From positions 62,001 to 126,000 of the forward strand of contig NZ_FNET01000018.1 in assembly GCF_900100275.1 (NCBI RefSeq): a DNA stretch of 64,000 bases. Direction: 5' to 3'. Positions 45,779 to 56,873 of this stretch are shown here, piece by piece (positions within the stretch are counted from its first letter, which is position 1; each line of letters opens with the position of its first letter). The stretch is from Lentzea albidocapillata subsp. violacea. Its GTDB lineage: Bacteria; Actinomycetota; Actinomycetes; Mycobacteriales; Pseudonocardiaceae. Both the position numbers and the translations under genes were made by a program. A model generated the notes under the pieces. It was not told the DNA's origin. It searched no databases and saw only the letters and a list, made by a program, of their open reading frames with translations.

Positions 45779-47013
45779 CAGATCAGGAAGCGGTACGCCG
45801 TCGACCCCGGCTCCACGTGCTGGATCTTGAGCGGGGACTCCTTCATCCGCCCCCACAGCAGGTCGTAGTCCTCGCGCCGCCCCAGCTCGATGCACACCAG
45901 CGCGGCCCCGGTCTCCCGGTTGTCCCGCTTCATGTACTCGAACTGCACGATGTCGTCGTCCCTGCCCAGCACGTCGTCGAGGAACCGCCGCAGCGCACCG
46001 GGCTCCTGCGGGAACTCGACCAGGAACCAGTGCTTCAGGCCGCGGTGGATCATCGAACGCTCGACGATCTCGGCGTAGCGCGACACGTCGTTGTTGCCGC
46101 CCGACAGCAGGCACACGACCGTCGAGTCCGGCGCGACGGAGATCTCCTCCAGCAGGGCGGCCGAGGCCAGGGCGCCCGCGGGCTCGGCGATGATGCCGTC
46201 GATCTGGTACAGCTCCAGCATCTCCGTGCAGACCGCGCCCTCGGACACGGTGAGCAGTTCCGCGCCGCTGTCGCGCACCATCGGGAACGTCACGTCGCCG
46301 GCACGGCGGACCGCGGCGCCGTCGACGAACGAGTCGACCTCGGGCAGCGTCACCGGGCCGCCCGCCTGGATGGCGGCGATCATGCTCGCGGCACCGGCGG
46401 GCTCGACGCCGATGATGCGGGTGCGCGGGAAGCGTTCCTTGAACCACGTGCCGACGCCGGAGAGCAGGCCGCCGCCGCCGATGGGCACCACGACCACGTC
46501 GGGGGCGCCGCCGAGCTGTTGGACGATCTCCAGGCCGACGGTGCCCTGGCCCGCGACCGTGCGGGGGTCGTCGAAGGCCGGGACCAGGGTCGCGCCCGTG
46601 TGCTGCGCGTACTCCTTGGCGAGCGCGGCCGCGTCGTCGTAGGTGTCGCCGTCCACGACCAGCTGCACCATGCCCTGGCCGAGGGCGTGGATGCGTTCGC
46701 GCTTCTGGCGCGGGGTGGTCCGCGGGACGTGCACGCGGCCCTCGATGCCCAGGCGGCGGCAGGCGTAGGCCATGCCCTGGCCGTGGTTGCCGGCCGACGC
46801 GCAGACCGCGCCACCGAACGCGAACTCGGTCTGGCACAGCAGGTTGAACGCGCCGCGCAGCTTGTACGAGCGGCCTACCTGCAGGTCCTCGCGTTTGAAC
46901 CACACGCGCGCGCCGGTCTTCTCGGACAACCGCTGGTTGACCTCCAGCGGCGTCGTGCGTGCGACACCGCCGAGCCGGGCTGCGGCCGCGGACACCTCAT
47001 CAGCGAAGGACAT
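45778..47013 (-). CDS. ilvA: threonine ammonia-lyase (threonine dehydratase)
   Basis: A 411-residue PLP enzyme converting threonine to 2-oxobutanoate, the first step to isoleucine. Lys51 in SYKLRGA binds PLP; SAGNHGQG contacts the phosphate-side loop and GGGGL is present. The C-terminal part (about 320-405) is a single ACT-like regulatory domain (FPQEPGALRRFLDDVL), suggesting feedback control by isoleucine and valine. It stands alone, not in an ilv operon, and is divergent from the LPMO gene. Confidence 0.95.
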   Translation of the reverse strand: MSFADEVSAAAARLGGVARTTPLEVNQRLSEKTGARVWFKREDLQVGRSYKLRGAFNLLCQTEFAFGGAVCASAGNHGQGMAYACRRLGIEGRVHVPRTTPRQKRERIHALGQGMVQLVVDGDTYDDAAALAKEYAQHTGATLVPAFDDPRTVAGQGTVGLEIVQQLGGAPDVVVVPIGGGGLLSGVGTWFKERFPRTRIIGVEPAGAASMIAAIQAGGPVTLPEVDSFVDGAAVRRAGDVTFPMVRDSGAELLTVSEGAVCTEMLELYQIDGIIAEPAGALASAALLEEISVAPDSTVVCLLSGGNNDVSRYAEIVERSMIHRGLKHWFLVEFPQEPGALRRFLDDVLGRDDDIVQFEYMKRDNRETGAALVCIELGRREDYDLLWGRMKESPLKIQHVEPGSTAYRFLI

Positions 47014-47081
47014 GTCAATACATCTTCCGTGAACGACTTGGGTCTGGCACGCGTACCCCTAGAAGGACAGGGGAGGTACCT

Positions 47082-47921
47082 GTGTTTCGCCTTTTGGGCG
47101 TGCTGTCGCTGCTCATGATGCTCTCTGTGGTTCCCGCGCACGCCCATGGCGCGCCGACCGACCCCGCGAGCAGGGCTTTCCTGTGTTCGCCAGGTCAACC
47201 CACAGCATCATCCCCGCCCTGCCGCAGCGCCATCGCGGCGGGGCTGCCGTCCAGGGAGTGGGACAACATCCGGCTCCCGAACGTGCGCGGCCAGGACGCG
47301 CAGCGAGTTCCGGACGGCAGGCTGTGCAGCGCCGGGCTCGCGAGATACGGCGGGCTGGACCTGCCGTCCGCAGACTGGCCGGCGACGAAGCTGAAGAGCA
47401 CGGACTTCACGTACCGGGCCACGATCCCGCACCAGGGCTCGTTCCGGTTCTACGTGACGCGCGACGGCTACACGCCGAACCAGCCCCTGCGGTGGGCGGA
47501 CCTCGACCAGTTCCTGAACGTGCCCTCTCCCCCGCTCGTCAACGGCTCCTACGAGTTCAAGGTGCAGCTGCCGAAGAACCGCGCCGGACGCCACCTGATC
47601 TACACGGTCTGGCAGAACACGGACACGCCCGACACCTATTACTCGTGCACGGACGTGGAGATCGCGAAGCCCGCGGCCCAGCCCGCACCCGCCGCCGCAC
47701 CACCGGTGAAGGCGGCGCCGCCCGCCCGGACCAGTTCCCCGGCGCCGTCCGTCAAGCCGTCCGCGCAGACGTCGAGCGTCCCACGGCCCGTTCCCCTCGC
47801 GTCGAGTGCCGAACAACCTCCTTCCAGCGCAACGAGGTTCGGCATGTCGGCGGTGGTGGCCGCACTGGGCGGTCTCGCCGTGCTCGGCGGGTTCCTGTTG
47901 TGGCGCAAAAGAATTCTGTGA
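47082..47921 (+). CDS. AA10 lytic polysaccharide monooxygenase with C-terminal membrane anchor
   Basis: A 279-residue copper LPMO. Cleavage after PAHA leaves His22 as the mature N-terminus, one half of the histidine brace; His117 (in IPHQGSFRFYVTRDGY) is the second. Other AA10 marks are IPDGRLCSAG-like VPDGRLCSAGL and ADWPATKL. A Pro/Ala/Ser linker (about 196-245) is followed by a hydrophobic segment (about 252-272) and RKRIL. No LPXTG-type sorting signal is visible, so it is probably a membrane-anchored enzyme acting on chitin or cellulose. GTG 47082 has GGGGAGG upstream. Confidence 0.92.
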   Translation: MFRLLGVLSLLMMLSVVPAHAHGAPTDPASRAFLCSPGQPTASSPPCRSAIAAGLPSREWDNIRLPNVRGQDAQRVPDGRLCSAGLARYGGLDLPSADWPATKLKSTDFTYRATIPHQGSFRFYVTRDGYTPNQPLRWADLDQFLNVPSPPLVNGSYEFKVQLPKNRAGRHLIYTVWQNTDTPDTYYSCTDVEIAKPAAQPAPAAAPPVKAAPPARTSSPAPSVKPSAQTSSVPRPVPLASSAEQPPSSATRFGMSAVVAALGGLAVLGGFLLWRKRIL

Positions 47922-47950
47922 ACTCCCGCGGCGCTGAGCTCCAAGATCGG

Positions 47951-48337
47951 CTAGGACCGTGAGTGGTTCTGGTCGTCGCGGCGGCCGGAACCACTCACGA
48001 CCACCCGTTTCCCCGGCCTCGGTTCGGCCGGGGGCGCCGCCCCGAGGAACCCGTACATGTCGTTGAGCTGGTGCAGGGCCTGCACCGCGTCCCGCCACAC
48101 CGGGCACGGCCACGCGCGGTGCCGCCCGTACCAGGCGCGGCACGACTTGCACCGATTCCGCTCGTTCGGCTCGTGCATCCGCAGCAGCCCCCGCCACCAG
48201 GGCAGGGCGTCGCGAAGCTGCTCGCGCAGTTCGAAGACCTCGTGAGGGGCGTCGGTCCGGGCGAGCTGGTCCATGGTCTTGTAGACGACGTCGATCACCG
48301 AGCGGTGGAACGACCCCTGTCGTTCAGCAAGCGCCAT
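47951..48337 (-). CDS. small cysteine-motif protein of unknown function
   Basis: A 128-residue soluble protein with a Cys set CKSC...CPVW (about 63-80), looking like a small zinc-binding site, and a charged disordered tail. The ATG 48337 has GGAGGA upstream. It diverges from the XRE regulator-ImmA pair, with a promoter between. The 3' coding end contains a hairpin that terminates the LPMO gene. No family recognised; association with the XRE system is inference. Confidence 0.65.
   Translation of the reverse strand: MALAERQGSFHRSVIDVVYKTMDQLARTDAPHEVFELREQLRDALPWWRGLLRMHEPNERNRCKSCRAWYGRHRAWPCPVWRDAVQALHQLNDMYGFLGAAPPAEPRPGKRVVVSGSGRRDDQNHSRS
47958..47999 (+). terminator. hairpin terminator of the LPMO gene
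   Basis: A perfect 12-bp inverted repeat CGTGAGTGGTTC/GAACCACTCACG with an 18-nt loop starts 36 bp after the LPMO stop. It overlaps the last codons of the convergent 128-residue gene, whose Ser/Arg/Gly-rich tail may be a by-product. Confidence 0.7.
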
Positions 48338-48355
48338 CTCCCAGATCCTCCGAAG

Positions 48356-48384
48356 TTGAGACAGGCACCGTCGGAGTCTATGTT
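48356..48384 (+). promoter_or_regulatory. vegetative-type promoter of the XRE-ImmA operon
   Basis: TTGAGA-N17-TATGTT matches a HrdB (sigma-70-like) promoter with ideal spacing. It lies about 95 bp upstream of the XRE start in the gap shared with the divergent Cys-motif gene. Confidence 0.65.
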
Positions 48385-48479
48385 GGCCAATGGAGGGCTT
48401 TCAACTGGTGAAAATCCACTCACCCAGATAGCCCTTTCCATGGGTGGAGACGTTCACTGCGCGCGACGGGGAGGCGGCA

Positions 48480-48917
48480 ATGGCGGGGGAACGGTCCCTG
48501 GCTGACAAGCTCAACCACCTCTTCGCCCGGCATACCGCCAGGTCAGGCCAGGAGTACAGCAACGAGCAGGTCGCGGCGGCCATCGCCGGCACCGGCGTGA
48601 CCATCTCCCAGAGCTACATCTGGCAGCTGCGCAAGGCCAAGAAGGACAACCCGACGTTCAAGCATCTGCAGGCACTGGCAGGCTTCTTCGGTGTGCCCGT
48701 GAGCTACTTCTTCGACGACGAGGTCACCGACCGGGTCGACGAGCAGCTCAAGTCGTTGCAGGACGAGCAGAGCAGGCTCAACGAGATCGCTTCGGGCAGC
48801 GACGCGCAGCTCATGGCGATGCGCGCGGGGGAACTGTCTCCGGACCGCCGCCGCCTGGTCATGGAGCTGCTCGACGTGGTCTACCGACAGGAACAGGCCG
48901 AGCGCGGCGAAGGATGA
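48480..48917 (+). CDS. XRE family transcriptional regulator
   Basis: A 145-residue regulator with an XRE HTH (about 28-80, SNEQVAAAIAGTGVTISQSY, then QALAGFFGVPVSYFF) and an acidic helical tail. The EspR/ESX-type regulators of actinobacteria have the same shape. ATG 48480 is preferred over GTG 48444 because GGGGAGG lies just before it. It is followed at 3 bp by an ImmA/IrrE protease; such pairs occur where the protease cuts its cognate repressor. Confidence 0.9.
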   Translation: MAGERSLADKLNHLFARHTARSGQEYSNEQVAAAIAGTGVTISQSYIWQLRKAKKDNPTFKHLQALAGFFGVPVSYFFDDEVTDRVDEQLKSLQDEQSRLNEIASGSDAQLMAMRAGELSPDRRRLVMELLDVVYRQEQAERGEG

Positions 48918-48920
48918 CTC

Positions 48921-49433
48921 GTGGCCGAACGAGATTTGCGCAAGCGGTGCCGCCGCCTGCTGAACGAGCTGGACATCCAGCCGCCGCTCGACGTCGAGGA
49001 GCTCTGCCGCCGTGTCGGTGACCAGCGCGGCAAGCCGATCCGGCTGATCGCGCACCCGATCCCGGTGCCCGGCCCGTACGGGGTGTGGATCGCCACCTCC
49101 AAGGCCGACTACATCCTGTACCAGCAGGAGACGTCGAAGGCGCACCAGAACCACATCATCCTGCACGAGCTCGGCCACCTGCTGGCCGGTCACACGAGCG
49201 ACGAGCAGGACGACGACCTGCTCGCGGGCCTCTACCCCGACCTCGAACCGGACGCCGTGCGGCGGGCGTTGCGGCGCACCTCCTACGACTCCGACCACGA
49301 GCGCGAGGCCGAGACGGTCGCGACGATCATCCTGGAGTGGGCGTCGGTGCTGGACAAGGTGGCGCCGCGGGCGTCGGAGGGCCCGGCGCGCCGCATGTCG
49401 GCGTCGCTCGCGGACCGCCTGGGGTGGTTGTAG
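48921..49433 (+). CDS. ImmA/IrrE family metallopeptidase
   Basis: A 170-residue zinc peptidase. The motif His82-Glu83-Leu-Gly-His86 (HELGH) and a downstream acidic ligand (EREAE, about 130) are present. ImmA-type enzymes cleave XRE repressors in mobile elements and stress responses. The XRE partner is immediately upstream. No phage or integrase gene is seen nearby, so the module looks chromosomal. The following gene starts directly after the stop (0 bp gap). Confidence 0.92.
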   Translation: MAERDLRKRCRRLLNELDIQPPLDVEELCRRVGDQRGKPIRLIAHPIPVPGPYGVWIATSKADYILYQQETSKAHQNHIILHELGHLLAGHTSDEQDDDLLAGLYPDLEPDAVRRALRRTSYDSDHEREAETVATIILEWASVLDKVAPRASEGPARRMSASLADRLGWL

Positions 49434-50537
49434 GTGGAGTACCTCAAGGAAACGCAGGGCATCGTCGCGTTCTCGGCGCTGGCCGTGGTGCTCTACCTGC
49501 TGGCGCGCAGGCCTGCCGACCCGCGTCTGCGCAGCGTCACCGTCCTGGTGGCGGGCTGGGCGATCGGGTACCCGTTCGGACGCGCGGCGGCCGCCGGCCG
49601 GTGGTTCCTCGGTCTCGACCCGATGGTCTGCCAGCTGATCCAGCACTCGATGCTGCAGATCGGCGTGTACGGCCTGATCTGCTTCTTCATCTTCTCCGCG
49701 CTCGACGACGCCGGTGCGCGGCGGCAGGCGCTGCTCCAGCTCGCGCCGCTCGTGCTGTGCGTCAGCGCCATGACGTGGGCGGTGCTCGCGATCCCGGACG
49801 ACCTGCGGGTGGCGGCGGCGCGCGTGCCGAACTCGCTGGGCGGCGGCCCGACCGGCGTCCTCGCGATCACGGTGTTCTACGCGCTGGCCAACGGTTATCT
49901 GCTCTACGGCTTCGCGACGATGTTCGTGTGGGCCCGCCGGTACGCCCGCGGCGCCGAGCCCCGGTTGCGCCACGGCCTGCTGATCACCTCGACCGGGCTC
50001 GCGCTGCTGGTGCCCGCCGACGCGATCTTCGTGTCCTCCAACGTCTCGCGCTACTTCGGCGAGCCGCTCCCCCGCTGGCTGCTGACCACCGCCGTGTGGT
50101 TCCTGCTGCCGGGCGTGCTCCTGTGCGTCGTCGGCGTGATCTACCCGATCGCCGCGATGCGGTTCGCGGCGACGAGGTTGTGGCTGCGGCACCTGCGCGC
50201 GTACCACCGGCTCGCTCCACTGTGGACGTTGCTGCACCAGTCGTTCCCGGAGGACGCCCTGCACCGAGTGCCTTCGAGGCGGTTCTCGCTCAGAGGCGTG
50301 CACCGGCGCTACTACCGGCGCGTGATCGAGTGCCGGGACGGGCTGGTGCGGATCAGCCCGTACGTCGCGGAGACCCCCGGCGAGCTGCCGTTGTCCGAAC
50401 GGCTGCGGGCGGGACTCGAGACGCGCAGGGCGGGGGCCGTGACGATGCGGCGGCCGATCGCGCTCGCGATCCCCGAGGACGACGGCATCGACGCCGACGT
50501 GCGCGAACTCGAAAAGCTCGCGGTGGCTCTCCGCTGA
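49434..50537 (+). CDS. MAB_1171c-type membrane protein
   Basis: A 367-residue protein with about seven membrane helices (residues 10-245) and a cytoplasmic C-terminal domain (about 245-367, with RRYYRRVIECRDGLVRISPY). This is the MAB_1171c-like family, commonly found next to XRE and ImmA genes in actinobacteria and annotated as a putative transporter with no evidence. GTG start follows the ImmA stop without a gap, so the three form an operon. The topology also fits a membrane sensor. Confidence 0.85.
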   Translation: MEYLKETQGIVAFSALAVVLYLLARRPADPRLRSVTVLVAGWAIGYPFGRAAAAGRWFLGLDPMVCQLIQHSMLQIGVYGLICFFIFSALDDAGARRQALLQLAPLVLCVSAMTWAVLAIPDDLRVAAARVPNSLGGGPTGVLAITVFYALANGYLLYGFATMFVWARRYARGAEPRLRHGLLITSTGLALLVPADAIFVSSNVSRYFGEPLPRWLLTTAVWFLLPGVLLCVVGVIYPIAAMRFAATRLWLRHLRAYHRLAPLWTLLHQSFPEDALHRVPSRRFSLRGVHRRYYRRVIECRDGLVRISPYVAETPGELPLSERLRAGLETRRAGAVTMRRPIALAIPEDDGIDADVRELEKLAVALR

Positions 50538-50552
50538 GCTTATGGTCCCCAT

Positions 50553-51620
50553 GTGGACCTGCCCGTGATGCCGCCGGTGAAGCCGATGCTCGCGAAGTCC
50601 GTCCCTTCGCTGCCACGCGGGGACGGGCTCGCCTACGAGCCCAAGTGGGACGGCTTCCGCTGCATCGTGTTCCGCGACGGCGACGAGGTGGAGCTGGGTT
50701 CGCGCAACGACAAGCCGCTGACCCGGTACTTCCCCGAGGTCGTCGAGCTGCTTCGGCAAGCCCTGCCGCCGCGGTGCGTGGTGGACGGCGAGATCATCCT
50801 GGTCACTCCCGACGGGCTGAGCTTCGACACGCTCCAGTTGCGGCTGCACCCGGCGGCGTCGCGAGTCCGCAAGCTCTCGGTCGAGACGCCGGCGAGCTTC
50901 GTCGCGTTCGACCTGCTGGCCTGCGGTGACTCGGACGTCACCGGGCTCTCGCTGGCCGAGCGCAGGAAGATGCTGGAGGAGGTCGTCACCGAGGTCCCCG
51001 GCGTCTACCTGACACCGTCCACAGCGGACCCCGACGTGGCGCAGGACTGGTTCACGCGGTTCGAGGGCGCGGGCTTCGACGGCGTGATGGTCAAAGCCCT
51101 GGACGGCGTCTACGAGCCGGACAAGCGCGTGATGTTCAAGGTCAAGCACGAACGCACGGCCGACTGCGTGGTCGCGGGCTACCGGTGGCACAAGGACGGC
51201 GAGACGGTCGGGTCGCTGGTGCTCGGGCTCTACCAGGACGGCGAACTGCACAACGTCGGCGTGGCCAGCAGCTTCACGGCGGCCCGGCGGCGCGAACTGG
51301 TCGAGGAACTGAAGCCGTTGCTGAACCCGGCCGACCATCCGTGGAGTGCGTGGGCGACGTACGAGGGTCCTGGCATGAACAGCCGGTGGAACCCGGAGAA
51401 GCAGCTTCAGGTCGTGCTGCTCGAACCGACACGCGTGGCCGAGGTGCGGTACGAGCACGTGCAGGGTGGACGGTTCCGGCACACAGCTCGTCTGGTGCGG
51501 TTCCGCGCGGACAAGACGCCTCTGGAGTGCACGTACGAGCAACTCGAGGAAGTACCGCCCGCCGAGCTGGACGCCCTGTTCGGTGAGGCCGAACAGCGCA
51601 GGCGCACAATCGAGCCGTGA
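50553..51620 (+). CDS. ligC: ATP-dependent DNA ligase (LigC type)
   Basis: A 355-residue ligase. The nucleotidyltransferase core has Lys31 in KWDG (adenylated residue), SRN, VDGEII and EGAGFDGVMVK; the OB domain follows (about 220-355). Size and absence of polymerase or nuclease domains fit LigC, a mycobacterial-type accessory ligase linked to base-excision repair and RNA/DNA gap sealing. The stop overlaps the YigZ start (GTGA). Confidence 0.93.
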   Translation: MDLPVMPPVKPMLAKSVPSLPRGDGLAYEPKWDGFRCIVFRDGDEVELGSRNDKPLTRYFPEVVELLRQALPPRCVVDGEIILVTPDGLSFDTLQLRLHPAASRVRKLSVETPASFVAFDLLACGDSDVTGLSLAERRKMLEEVVTEVPGVYLTPSTADPDVAQDWFTRFEGAGFDGVMVKALDGVYEPDKRVMFKVKHERTADCVVAGYRWHKDGETVGSLVLGLYQDGELHNVGVASSFTAARRRELVEELKPLLNPADHPWSAWATYEGPGMNSRWNPEKQLQVVLLEPTRVAEVRYEHVQGGRFRHTARLVRFRADKTPLECTYEQLEEVPPAELDALFGEAEQRRRTIEP

Positions 51621-52216
51621 AGGTGATCAAGCGGGACGGCACGCACGAGATCGAGATCCAGCGGTCGCGGTTCCTGTGCCACGTCGCCCGCGTCACCTCC
51701 GACGCCGAGGCGTCCGAGTTCTTCGCGCGGATCCGCAAGGAGCACTGGCAGGCCACGCACAACTGCACCGCGTTCCGGACTCGCGACACCCAGCGCTCGT
51801 CCGACGACGGCGAACCCGCTGGTACGGCCGGTGTGCCGATGCTGGAGGTGCTGACGCGCCGGGATCTCGTCGACACGGCCGTGGTCGTCACCCGCTACTA
51901 CGGCGGCATCAAGCTCGGCGCCGGTGGCCTGGTCCGGGCGTACGGACGGGCCGTGTCGGAGGCCATCGACGCGCTCGGCACCCTCACCCGTGAACGGCAC
52001 GAGAGCGTGCTTCTGGCCGTGGACCACGATCAGGCCGGAAAGCTGGAGAATGCGCTGCGCGCGGCCGGGTACCACGTCGCGGACACCGAATACGGTCGTG
52101 ACGTCACCTTCACCGTGCTCACGAAGGACCCGGAGGCGTTCGAGGTCTGGCTCGCCGCACAGACCGGCGGTGCCGTGACCGCGATCAGGGGCGAGCCGGT
52201 GGACCTCGACAGCTAG
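51617..52216 (+). CDS. YigZ/IMPACT family protein
   Basis: A 199-residue protein of the UPF0029/IMPACT family. The hallmarks are SDDGEPAGTAGVPML and VVTRYYGGIKLGAGGLVRAY, plus a C-terminal domain related to EF-G domain IV. Its role is unknown; eukaryotic IMPACT regulates Gcn2. It is co-translated with LigC and ends at a strong terminator. Confidence 0.93.
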   Translation: MKVIKRDGTHEIEIQRSRFLCHVARVTSDAEASEFFARIRKEHWQATHNCTAFRTRDTQRSSDDGEPAGTAGVPMLEVLTRRDLVDTAVVVTRYYGGIKLGAGGLVRAYGRAVSEAIDALGTLTRERHESVLLAVDHDQAGKLENALRAAGYHVADTEYGRDVTFTVLTKDPEAFEVWLAAQTGGAVTAIRGEPVDLDS

Positions 52217-52219
52217 CCG

Positions 52220-52260
52220 GCGGCGCGCTTCAGGCTGCTGGACAGCCTGAAGCGCGCCGC
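52220..52260. terminator. long bidirectional terminator
   Basis: A perfect 17-bp stem (52220-52236 and 52244-52260; core GGCGCGCTTCAGGCT) with a 7-nt loop. It lies between the convergent YigZ and GH3 genes. Confidence 0.88.
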
Positions 52261-52267
52261 GTCACCC

Positions 52268-52283
52268 GTTACGTGCAGGACAG

Positions 52284-52294
<11 letters not shown>
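52268..52294. repeat. short direct repeat at the GH3 3' end
   Basis: GTTACGTGCAGG occurs at 52268-52279 and 52283-52294 (15-bp period). The first copy is downstream of the stop, the second covers the TAA stop and the last codons (Pro-Cys-Thr). It looks like a small tandem duplication. Confidence 0.6.
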
Positions 52295-54887
<2,593 letters not shown>

Positions 54888-54923
54888 GCCGCGATCCTCA
54901 ACGGCGTGTTACGTCCACGTCAA

Positions 54924-54937
54924 TGGGAACGCTCTCA
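54924..54937 (-). promoter_or_regulatory. CebR-like LacI-family operator
   Basis: The palindrome TGGGAACGCTCTCA matches the Streptomyces CebR box TGGGAGCGCTCCCA at 12 of 14 positions, as recalled. It lies 37 bp upstream of the GH3 gene, well placed to block its transcription. Confidence 0.78.
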
Positions 54938-55080
54938 CGACTTTGTTCCGGAAACTTTCAGGACGAAGTTCCCATCCGGGACCGATGGGTTCGCGCAGTC
55001 GTGCGGCAGTGGGCCGGTCGGGTGACGACCGTGCGCGACACTGTGGATTCTTGGGGTTGTCTGTTCGAACAGGACAGCGA

Positions 55081-55114
55081 AAGGCCCTCGGCTCCGACCG
55101 GAACCGAGGGCCTT
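55081..55114 (-). terminator. hairpin terminator of the GluRS gene
   Basis: Arms 55081-55095 and 55100-55114 pair over 15 bp around GACC, with one mismatch on the + strand that becomes G-U in the minus-strand RNA. It lies 12 bp beyond the GluRS stop. Confidence 0.8.
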
Positions 55115-55126
55115 CGAGCAGGTACG

Positions 55127-56773
55127 TCAGCCGGCGAGCGCGCGCACCCGGCGCAGCACCTCGTCGGCACCCAGCGTCCGGGCGACGGCGTGCAGGTCCG
55201 GGCTCGCCTTCGACCCCGTCAGCGCCACGCGGATCAGCTGCGCTGCCTCACGGATCGAGCCGGGGTACGCGTCCGGGTTCTTCTTGAGCTCCTTGGGGTT
55301 CGGCGCGAAACCGTGCTTCGCGGCGAGCTCGCGGATCTGGCCGAACCACTCCTGGCCGTCCTCCAGGTCCGCGTAGCCGTCCGCGAAGTCCGCGGCGAAC
55401 GCGGAGATCAGCTCGGGCGACAGGCCGCCGAGGCGCTCGTCGGTGCGGTCGGACACGAGCGGGAACAGCGACGGGAAGAAGAAGCCGTAGGCGGTGCGGA
55501 AGTCCGCCCACTTGCGGAGGTCCTTGCGCGGGTTCGCGACCTCCGGGCCGCGCTCGACGCGCAAAGCCGCCAGAGCCGCGTCACGCTCCGAGGCCAGCAC
55601 CGTGACCAGCTCGGGGTCGTAGGTCTCGGCCCACTCCGACACGAGGGAGATGATCTCCTCACCGGAGAGCGTGGCCACGTAGTCGGCGCAGATGTCGTCG
55701 AGCTTCACCAGGTCGACCAGGGGGCCCGCGACGCCGCACTCGGCGAGCGAGATGGGCGCCTCCAGGGCCTCGGCCAGCGGCAGCTCGGCCAGGCGGGCGT
55801 TGACCAGACCGCGCAGGTAGTACTGGACGGCCGGGGCCGGGAAGCCCGCCTCGATGAAGAACTCGACGGACGCCTCGGGATCCTTGCGCTTCGAGAGCTT
55901 GCGCCGGGAGCCGCCCTGCTGCTTCATCAGCGGCGCGATGTGGGCGTACTCGACGCGGTCGAAGCCCAGGGCGTCGAACAGCTGCAGGTGCGTCGGGACG
56001 GACGAGATCCACTCCTCGCCGCGGATCACCAGGTTCACCCGCATCAGGTGGTCGTCGACGGCGTGCGCGAAGTGATACGTGGGCAGGCGCGGCGACTGGT
56101 CGGACGCCTTGAGGATCACCACGTCGTTGCGGTTGGCGTCGTGCTCGAGCTCGCCGCGGATGGCGTCCACGAACTTCGTCCGCTCCCCCGCCTTGCCCGG
56201 CGAACGGAAGCGCACGACGTACGGGCGGCCGGCCTCCAACGCCTCGGCGACCTCGGCAGCGGTCTTGTCGCGCCAGATCGCCCAGCGGCCGTAGTAACCG
56301 GTCGGCAGCTTCGTGGCCTGCTGACGAGCGGTGATGTCCGCGAGCTCTTCCTTCGTCGCGAAGCACAGGTACGCGTGACCGGAGCGCACCAGCTCACGCA
56401 CGTACGTCAGGTAGACCTGCTCGCGCTGCGACTGGTGGTACGGCCCGTACGAGCCCACGGCGTCGGCCTCGTCGGGCTCGATGCCGAAGTACTTGAACGC
56501 CTTGTTGAACTGCTCGACGGCGCCGGGGACCTCACGCGCCTGGTCGGTGTCCTCGACGCGCACGATGTACGAACCACCGGAGTGGGACGCCAGGTCGCGG
56601 TCGATCATGCCGACGTACAGGCCGCCGATGTGCAGGAACCCGGTCGGCGACGGCCCCAGGCGGGTGACCTTCGCGCCTTCGCCCAGCCCGCGGGGCGGGT
56701 ACTGCTCCTCCCAGTGGGACGGCTCGGGCAGGTCCGGGGGGAACAGGGCGTCGACGACGGCACGGTCGAGCAT
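55127..56773 (-). CDS. gltX: glutamyl-tRNA synthetase, long Clostridium-like type
   Basis: A 548-residue class I aminoacyl-tRNA synthetase. It has GPSPTGFLHIGG (HIGH motif, about 42-53), RVEDTDQ and RRKLSKRKD (KMSKS, near 295). The N-terminal extension LFPPDLPEPSHWEEQYPPR and the length around 550 match the Clostridium-type GltX rather than the roughly 490-residue enzyme usual in actinobacteria, from memory of family members. A standard GltX may exist elsewhere, in which case this is a second copy. ATG 56773 is used; further upstream sequence is not protein-like. It charges tRNA-Glu and possibly tRNA-Gln. Confidence 0.9.
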   Translation of the reverse strand: MLDRAVVDALFPPDLPEPSHWEEQYPPRGLGEGAKVTRLGPSPTGFLHIGGLYVGMIDRDLASHSGGSYIVRVEDTDQAREVPGAVEQFNKAFKYFGIEPDEADAVGSYGPYHQSQREQVYLTYVRELVRSGHAYLCFATKEELADITARQQATKLPTGYYGRWAIWRDKTAAEVAEALEAGRPYVVRFRSPGKAGERTKFVDAIRGELEHDANRNDVVILKASDQSPRLPTYHFAHAVDDHLMRVNLVIRGEEWISSVPTHLQLFDALGFDRVEYAHIAPLMKQQGGSRRKLSKRKDPEASVEFFIEAGFPAPAVQYYLRGLVNARLAELPLAEALEAPISLAECGVAGPLVDLVKLDDICADYVATLSGEEIISLVSEWAETYDPELVTVLASERDAALAALRVERGPEVANPRKDLRKWADFRTAYGFFFPSLFPLVSDRTDERLGGLSPELISAFAADFADGYADLEDGQEWFGQIRELAAKHGFAPNPKELKKNPDAYPGSIREAAQLIRVALTGSKASPDLHAVARTLGADEVLRRVRALAG

Positions 56774-56873
56774 CGCTAGGGGTCTCCAAACCAGGGAAAG
56801 AAGTACGCCCAGGTTATCAACGTGCGCGAGCCGAAATGCCGGGCCCCGGATCATCCGCCTAAGCTGACCGGCC

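Noticed and set aside
47951-50537. Prophage remnant around the XRE-ImmA genes
   Set aside because: No integrase, structural gene, attachment repeat or composition shift is seen.
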